NCBI RefSeq assembly: GCF_029762515.1
Contig: NZ_JARVGN010000069.1
Coordinates: 1-7,410, forward strand
Length of the DNA: 7,410 nucleotides
Reading direction: 5' to 3'
DNA from: Methanocalculus sp.
Lineage (GTDB): Archaea > Halobacteriota > Methanomicrobia > Methanomicrobiales > Methanocorpusculaceae
Made by a program: the position numbers and the translations under genes. Of the stretch, positions 1-4,036 are shown in pieces. The notes below the pieces were generated by a model, which was given only the letters and a program-made list of their open reading frames with translations, was not told the origin of the DNA and searched no databases. Every line of letters begins with the position of its first letter. Position 1 is the first letter of the stretch.

Positions 1-1
1 G

Positions 2-28
2 ATCATGTGGAGCAGAATGCCGGAGTAA
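2..28 (+). CDS. 3' end of an upstream gene (partial, unidentified)
   Basis: An open frame enters from the left edge and ends at a TAA at 26-28. Its last residues would read I-M-W-S-R-M-P-E. The stop lies five nucleotides before the ATG of the next gene and overlaps the end of that gene's ribosome binding site, which matches the close spacing at every other junction here. Only eight codons are visible, so neither the product nor even its reality can be established. The alternative is that these bases are non-coding leader. Confidence 0.35.
   Translation: MMWSRMPE
22..25 (+). promoter_or_regulatory. Ribosome binding site deciding the start of the asparagine synthase-like gene
   Basis: GGAG lies eight nucleotides before the ATG at 34, a normal Shine-Dalgarno distance. 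It favours ATG 34 over the in-frame GTG at 7, for which no upstream signal is visible within the window. Confidence 0.6.
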
Positions 29-33
29 CCTTA

Positions 34-1050
34 ATGGATACACTACTATCAATCCGTGGATGGGTGGAGGAAGGAGGCGTCATCCTGACAGACGATCAGA
101 TCCGGTTCATTCTCGAAGAGGAGCCGGAGAGAGTATGCGGTTTTGGTGGGGAGTTTGCGATCGAGTACGGAGCATACCGGCTCCGTGATTCCCTTGGCGT
201 GGTGACTGGAAACGCCCCCCCGGGTACCTTCCAGAAGAATGGCGAGACCATCTGCCGCATTGTGCCAGATCCGATCGCAATGCCGCTTGAAGATGCCATC
301 AGGGAAGCTGTTTCCCTCCGGACCAGTGAAAAGAGTGTTGTTGCCCTCTCGGGAGGAGTCGACTCATCCCTCATCGCGGCTCTTGCAGATCGCCCCTGCC
401 TTGCCGTTGGGCTCTCAGGATCGCACGATCTCAACCGTGCAGAAGAGGTGGCAGCTGCAATCGGGTGTGACCTCATTACAGGAGAGATCGATCCGTCCCG
501 CGTGGAACCTGTTCTTCGGCAGATACTCTCCCTCCTTCCTTCCATAAATCCGGTTGATGCCTCGATTGCCGCAACCGGCTTCTTCCTCTGTGAAGCAGCT
601 GCCGATTATGGATATGATCGGATCATCTCCGGGCAGGGTGCTGATGAACTCTTCTGTGGGTATACAAGGTACCTTGAGAGTTCTGATCTCAAAGCAGACA
701 GAACTGCGGATATCGCAGACCTCCCAAGACAGCTGGCACGGGATCAGGCGGTTTCCGGTCTTTTTTCTGTCTGGATCTCGCTTCCCTATCTTGATACCAG
801 GGTCGTGCGCGCCGCAGATCGGATTCCGGTTGGTGAGATGATCAGCTCAGGTAAACGAAAATTCCCTCTCCGATCGGTAGCATCTGCATATCTGCCTCAG
901 GATATCGCATGGTACGAGAAGAAAGCAATGCAGTATGGCAGCGGTGTCTGGAAGGTTATCAGGGATCATGCACGGGAAAGAGGTTTTAAAAGAGCCGTAC
1001 AAGGGTACATGAAGTATATTCAGGATGGTAGGGCAGAGCATGGTATCTAA
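34..1050 (+). CDS. Asparagine synthase-like ATP pyrophosphatase (AsnB C-domain) with a vestigial glutaminase domain
   Basis: The 338-residue protein matches the synthetase half of AsnB, which activates aspartate as an acyl-adenylate and then amidates it in the cytoplasm. Seen directly: the PP-loop SGGVDSS at residues 106-112; SGQGADELF around 199-207, with D204 and E205 of the pyrophosphate/Mg site; LPYLD at 250-254; and AWYEKKAMQYGSG near 292-304, whose K296 aligns with the conserved AsnB lysine. AsnB is 500-600 residues and has about 230 residues before the PP-loop; here there are about 105. There is no N-terminal Cys nucleophile. Only a patch resembling the end of the glutaminase fold remains (GGEFAI...YRLRDSLG, about 38-55). 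Q201 replaces a Glu that is conserved in AsnB. ATG 34 is chosen for its GGAG; GTG 7 would add nine residues. The 3' end overlaps gatC by 11 nt, so the two are probably co-translated. It could be an ammonia-dependent asparagine synthetase or an amide ligase for another substrate; the fold is sure, the substrate is not. Confidence 0.85.
   Translation: MDTLLSIRGWVEEGGVILTDDQIRFILEEEPERVCGFGGEFAIEYGAYRLRDSLGVVTGNAPPGTFQKNGETICRIVPDPIAMPLEDAIREAVSLRTSEKSVVALSGGVDSSLIAALADRPCLAVGLSGSHDLNRAEEVAAAIGCDLITGEIDPSRVEPVLRQILSLLPSINPVDASIAATGFFLCEAAADYGYDRIISGQGADELFCGYTRYLESSDLKADRTADIADLPRQLARDQAVSGLFSVWISLPYLDTRVVRAADRIPVGEMISSGKRKFPLRSVASAYLPQDIAWYEKKAMQYGSGVWKVIRDHARERGFKRAVQGYMKYIQDGRAEHGI
1027..1033 (+). 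promoter_or_regulatory. Ribosome binding site for gatC inside the preceding gene
   Basis: GGTAGGG lies six nucleotides before the ATG at 1040, within the last codons of the upstream gene. It supports ATG 1040 over ATG 1025, which would overlap this motif and add five residues (M-V-G-Q-S) not typical of the family. The match to the anti-Shine-Dalgarno is moderate. Confidence 0.45.
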
Positions 1051-1309
1051 AGAGGATGTAGCACATATCGCCACAATCGCCGATATCGGCGTTGATGAAT
1101 CAGAACTGGACCTTTTTACGGGCCAGTTCAATGCAATACTGGATTATTTTGATGTACTTGATTCTGTTCCGATAGGAGGTGATGCAGCCCCTCTGCGAAA
1201 GAATGTCTTCCGGGATGACGAGGTTGTACCTTCCCTCTCACATGATGAAGTCCTGATGAATGCTACCGATCCGGAAGATGGGTTCATCCGTGCCCCGAGG
1301 GTGATCTGA
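1040..1309 (+). CDS. gatC: Aspartyl/glutamyl-tRNA amidotransferase subunit C
   Basis: GatC is the small non-catalytic subunit that wraps around the GatA-GatB interface and stabilises the tRNA-dependent amidotransferase. The 89-residue product has the family's usual length and layout. It opens with VSKEDVAHIATIADIG, matching the usual 'I-x-x-E-x-V-x-H-I-A-x-L-A' start. A helical segment DLFTGQFNAILDYFDVLDSV follows, then the proline-rich belt with PLRKNVFRDDEV and the conserved ending ATDPEDGFIRAPRVI. The start at 1040 is preferred over ATG 1025 because family members begin just before the S/T-K-E-D-V motif. The gene starts 11 nt inside the preceding gene and ends one nucleotide before gatA, so translation of the subunits is probably coupled. 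Identification is firm from both the sequence and the gatA/gatB context. Confidence 0.93.
   Translation: MVSKEDVAHIATIADIGVDESELDLFTGQFNAILDYFDVLDSVPIGGDAAPLRKNVFRDDEVVPSLSHDEVLMNATDPEDGFIRAPRVI
1297..1305 (+). promoter_or_regulatory. Strong ribosome binding site for gatA
   Basis: GAGGGTGAT contains GGTGAT at 1300-1305, complementary to the conserved 3' end of archaeal 16S rRNA, five nucleotides before the gatA ATG. It is embedded in the last codons of gatC (PRVI). The gatA frame has a TGA at 1302-1304, so no start further upstream is possible. Confidence 0.65.
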
Positions 1310-1310
1310 G

Positions 1311-2609
1311 ATGGGATCCCGATACTCATTTGATAATCCTGATCCCCACAATGCCTTCATCACCATCTGCCGTGAGGCTGAATATGGCGAAGGCCCTCTC
1401 AGTGGCATTCCGGTTGCCGTCAAGGACAATATCTCAACAGCCGGAATTGAGACCACCTGCGGCTCAAATATCCTCAAAGGCTATATCCCACCCTACGATG
1501 CCCATGTCATAACCCATCTCCGCTCAGCAGGTGCTGCGATCGTTGGTAAAACCAATATGGATGAGTTTGGAATGGGCACTACCACTGAATCCTCTGCATT
1601 TGGACCTACCCTCAATCCAGCCGACCCGACACGGGCACCTGGCGGTTCATCAGGTGGATCAGCTGCCGCTGTTGCATCAGGAATGGTACAAATGGCACTC
1701 GGTACCGATACCGGGGGGTCAATCCGCTGTCCTGCCTCTTTCTGTGGGATCGTTGGCCTGAAGCCAACCTATGGCCGTGTCTCCAGGTACGGTCTGATTG
1801 CCTATGCAAACTCCATGGAGCAGATCGGACCGCTTGCAGGGAATGTCAGGGACTGCGCTCTTTTATATTCTGTCATCGCCGGTTATGATCCACGCGACGG
1901 GACCAGTCTGGATCTTCCTGCACCTGCTCCGCTGAAAGCGGAGATTGCCGGGAAACGGATCGGGGTTCCTGCCGAATTTTTTGGAGAAGGGGTCGATCCG
2001 GCGGTTGCAAAAACCGTACAGTCGGGAATAGACCGGCTTGAAGGACTGGGTGCTGAGATCATATCATGCTCCATGCCGAGCATGCAGTATGCCCTCGCCG
2101 CATACTATGTCACCTCGATGAGCGAGGCAAGCTCAAATCTTGGCAGGTATGACGGAGTCAGGTATGGCACTGCACCTGATTTCGTCCGCTCCTGGCATGA
2201 TGCATACTCACATATCCGGAAGAGCGGGTTTGGCGAAGAGGTTCGGCGGCGAATCCTGCTTGGCAGCTTTGCTCTCTCTGCCGGATACCAGGGGAAGTAT
2301 TATGCAAAAGCACAGGCCGCACGGCAGATGGTGCGGAATGATTTTGCCCGCCTTTTTGAGACTGTTGATATGCTTGCGGGCCCGACAATGCCCTGTGTCG
2401 CTCTCCCCCTCGGAGAGACGAGTGACCCGCTCTCGATGTACCTCGCTGACATCCTGACGGTTCCGGCAAACCTTGCAGGTGTCCCGGCAATATCAGTTCC
2501 CTGTGGCACTGCCCACAATCTCCCCGTCGGTCTCCAGCTGATCGGAAAACACAGGTCAGAGGATGAGATTCTTTCGGCTGCACTCGCCTTTGAGGAGGGT
2601 TCAGTATGA
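1311..2609 (+). CDS. gatA: Aspartyl/glutamyl-tRNA amidotransferase subunit A (glutaminase), short N-terminus
   Basis: GatA is the amidase-signature subunit that hydrolyses glutamine and feeds ammonia through a tunnel to GatB. The catalytic Ser-cisSer-Lys triad is complete: K38 in VAVKDNIS, the cis-serine S113 in APGGSSGGSAAAV, and nucleophile S137 in TDTGGSIRCPASFCG. The spacing (75 and 24 residues) equals that of known GatA enzymes. The family motif GLKPTYGRVSRYGLIAYANS follows, and the C-terminal PAISVPCG...LPVGLQLIG block is intact. At 432 residues it is shorter than the usual 450-490: the lysine that normally lies near residue 79 is at 38, so about 40 residues of N-terminal helix are missing. 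An in-frame stop at 1302-1304 rules out a longer start. The gene overlaps gatB by 4 nt (ATGA). Function is firm; the short N-terminus is probably a lineage trait. Confidence 0.95.
   Translation: MGSRYSFDNPDPHNAFITICREAEYGEGPLSGIPVAVKDNISTAGIETTCGSNILKGYIPPYDAHVITHLRSAGAAIVGKTNMDEFGMGTTTESSAFGPTLNPADPTRAPGGSSGGSAAAVASGMVQMALGTDTGGSIRCPASFCGIVGLKPTYGRVSRYGLIAYANSMEQIGPLAGNVRDCALLYSVIAGYDPRDGTSLDLPAPAPLKAEIAGKRIGVPAEFFGEGVDPAVAKTVQSGIDRLEGLGAEIISCSMPSMQYALAAYYVTSMSEASSNLGRYDGVRYGTAPDFVRSWHDAYSHIRKSGFGEEVRRRILLGSFALSAGYQGKYYAKAQAARQMVRNDFARLFETVDMLAGPTMPCVALPLGETSDPLSMYLADILTVPANLAGVPAISVPCGTAHNLPVGLQLIGKHRSEDEILSAALAFEEGSV
2592..2600 (+). promoter_or_regulatory. Strong ribosome binding site for gatB
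   Basis: GAGGAGGGT ends five nucleotides before the gatB ATG at 2606 and lies in the final codons of gatA. Together with the ATGA overlap it indicates termination-reinitiation coupling between the two subunits. Confidence 0.6.
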
Positions 2610-4018
2610 CTGTCATCATCGGACTTGAGATCCACTGCCAGCTGAATACGAAGACGAAACTCTTCTGTGGCTGTTCAACCGATTACCGTGATGACGGGCC
2701 AAATACCCATGTCTGCCCGATCTGCCTTGGTCTGCCGGGAACGCTGCCGGTGACGAACAAACAGGCGGTTCTGTATGCACTGAAGGTTGCAAAAGCTCTC
2801 CACTGCAAGGTTCCGGCTTTTTCTGAATTTGCACGGAAGAACTATTTCTACCCGGATCTCCCAAAAGCATTCCAGATCACCCAGTATGACAAACCTCTCG
2901 CACTTGGCGGCTATATCGATAACGAGGCAGAAAATGGCGGCGAGAAAAGGGTTGAACTTACCCGGATCCACATGGAGGAGGATCCCGGCCGGCTTGTTCA
3001 TAAAGGAAGCGGGGATCGCGGCCGCTACACTCTTGTCGATTACAACAGGTCCGGTGTTCCCCTAATCGAGATTGTGACGGAACCCCAGCTCTCCTCTCCA
3101 AAAGAGGCGCGGAGGTTTTTGAATAAACTCAGGGCAACACTCGAGTACCTCGGAATTTATGACTCCGAACGGGAGGGCTCACTCAGGGTCGATGCCAATA
3201 TATCGATCAAGGGATATGAACGGGTCGAGGTGAAGAATATCACCAGTTATAAAGGGGTTGAGAAAGCCCTTACCTTTGAGATAACACGGCAAAAAGGGAT
3301 GATTCGGAGAAATGCTCAGATCGTCCGCGAAACACGGCATTACCAGGAGGCACGGGGTGTCACCACCTCCGCCCGTTCAAAGGAGATGGAGCATGATTAC
3401 CGGTACTTCCCCGAGCCCGATCTTGCCCCGCTTGAGGTCAGTTCATGGGTTGACGAAATCCCTCTCCCCGAGCTGCCTGACGCACGACGGGATCGGTTTG
3501 TGCAGCAGTACGGGATCTCCCAAAACCATGCCCGGACCCTGACCGGGGATCTGAAGCTTGCCGAATTCTTCGAGGAGATCGCCTCAGATATGCCGGAGAT
3601 TGCCGCTCCATGGACCGCGGATATTCTTCTCGGTGAGCTGAATTATCGTGACATGCCTGTGACAAAGGTGCCGGTTCCCCACTATGGCGCCCTCCTTCTG
3701 GAAGTGAAGAAGGGATCAGTCACTGATACATCGGCAGTCGAGATTCTCAGGCTCATCCTGAACCAGGTAATGGAGGGACAGCAGCCGGAGATGCCCGGTG
3801 AGATTATCGCACGTCTTGGACTTTCAAAGGAGAAAGGCGATTCAATTGTTGATACTGTCGCCTCGGTTCTCAGGGAAAATGAAGCGGCAGTTGCCGATCA
3901 CAGGGCTGGAAAGGCGGGGGCGATCAACTTCCTCGTCGGCCAGGTGATGAAGGCAACACGAGGGCGTGCAGATCCAAAAGAGATCGCGAAAATAATCGCC
4001 GATCTTCTGAAGGAATGA
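2606..4018 (+). CDS. gatB: Aspartyl/glutamyl-tRNA amidotransferase subunit B
   Basis: GatB binds the mischarged tRNA, phosphorylates the side-chain carboxylate of Asp or Glu with ATP, and amidates it with ammonia supplied by GatA. The 470-residue length is standard. Seen: IIGLEIHCQL at 4-13, with metal-site residues E8 and H10; a four-cysteine zinc knuckle (C21, C23, C37, C40); KNYFYPDLPKAFQITQYD; HMEED at 122-126, with active-site acidic residues; SLRVDANIS; and DYRYFPEPDL from 264. The C-terminal part carries the YqeY-like tRNA-contacting domain, ending in NFLVGQVMKATRGRADP. The start overlaps the gatA stop. Archaea generally make Gln-tRNA(Gln) with GatDE and use GatCAB for Asn-tRNA(Asn), so the likely in vivo substrate is Asp-tRNA(Asn); that is family knowledge and is not shown by this sequence. 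Confidence 0.96.
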   Translation: MTVIIGLEIHCQLNTKTKLFCGCSTDYRDDGPNTHVCPICLGLPGTLPVTNKQAVLYALKVAKALHCKVPAFSEFARKNYFYPDLPKAFQITQYDKPLALGGYIDNEAENGGEKRVELTRIHMEEDPGRLVHKGSGDRGRYTLVDYNRSGVPLIEIVTEPQLSSPKEARRFLNKLRATLEYLGIYDSEREGSLRVDANISIKGYERVEVKNITSYKGVEKALTFEITRQKGMIRRNAQIVRETRHYQEARGVTTSARSKEMEHDYRYFPEPDLAPLEVSSWVDEIPLPELPDARRDRFVQQYGISQNHARTLTGDLKLAEFFEEIASDMPEIAAPWTADILLGELNYRDMPVTKVPVPHYGALLLEVKKGSVTDTSAVEILRLILNQVMEGQQPEMPGEIIARLGLSKEKGDSIVDTVASVLRENEAAVADHRAGKAGAINFLVGQVMKATRGRADPKEIAKIIADLLKE

Positions 4019-4020
4019 TT

Positions 4021-4026
4021 GGAGGT
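4021..4026 (+). promoter_or_regulatory. Ribosome binding site deciding the topA start
   Basis: A perfect GGAGGT lies ten nucleotides before the GTG at 4037. It overlaps the alternative TTG at 4019 and is only one nucleotide from the GTG at 4028, so both are poor starts. The protein from GTG 4037 begins directly with the expected topoisomerase motif. Confidence 0.7.
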
Positions 4027-4036
4027 TGTGTTTTCC

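Noticed and set aside
7..33. GTG at 7 as start of the asparagine synthase-like gene
   Set aside because: It is in frame, but no ribosome binding site is visible before it, while ATG 34 has GGAG at the right distance. The region also seems to carry the end of an upstream gene, stopping at 26-28.
634..636. Reading the Q201 codon as evidence of a pseudogene
   Set aside because: The frame is open over 338 codons, and the PP-loop, GADE and lysine motifs are conserved, so a changed function is more likely than decay.
761..766. Run of six T as a possible archaeal terminator
   Set aside because: It lies within the coding sequence of the asparagine synthase-like gene. The similar T run at 1977-1982 lies inside gatA. 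Neither is at a gene end.
1025..1039. ATG at 1025 as start of gatC
   Set aside because: It would add residues M-V-G-Q-S before the conserved S-K-E-D-V start, and it overlaps the GGTAGGG motif that fits ATG 1040.
2158..2619. 153-codon minus-strand frame across the end of gatA
   Set aside because: It is antisense to conserved gatA sequence, with a composition typical of a shadow frame (Gln, Arg and Pro rich) and no supporting context.
4019..4036. TTG 4019 or GTG 4028 as start of topA
   Set aside because: Both overlap or touch the GGAGGT at 4021-4026. The family motif L-I-I-A-E-K begins right after GTG 4037.
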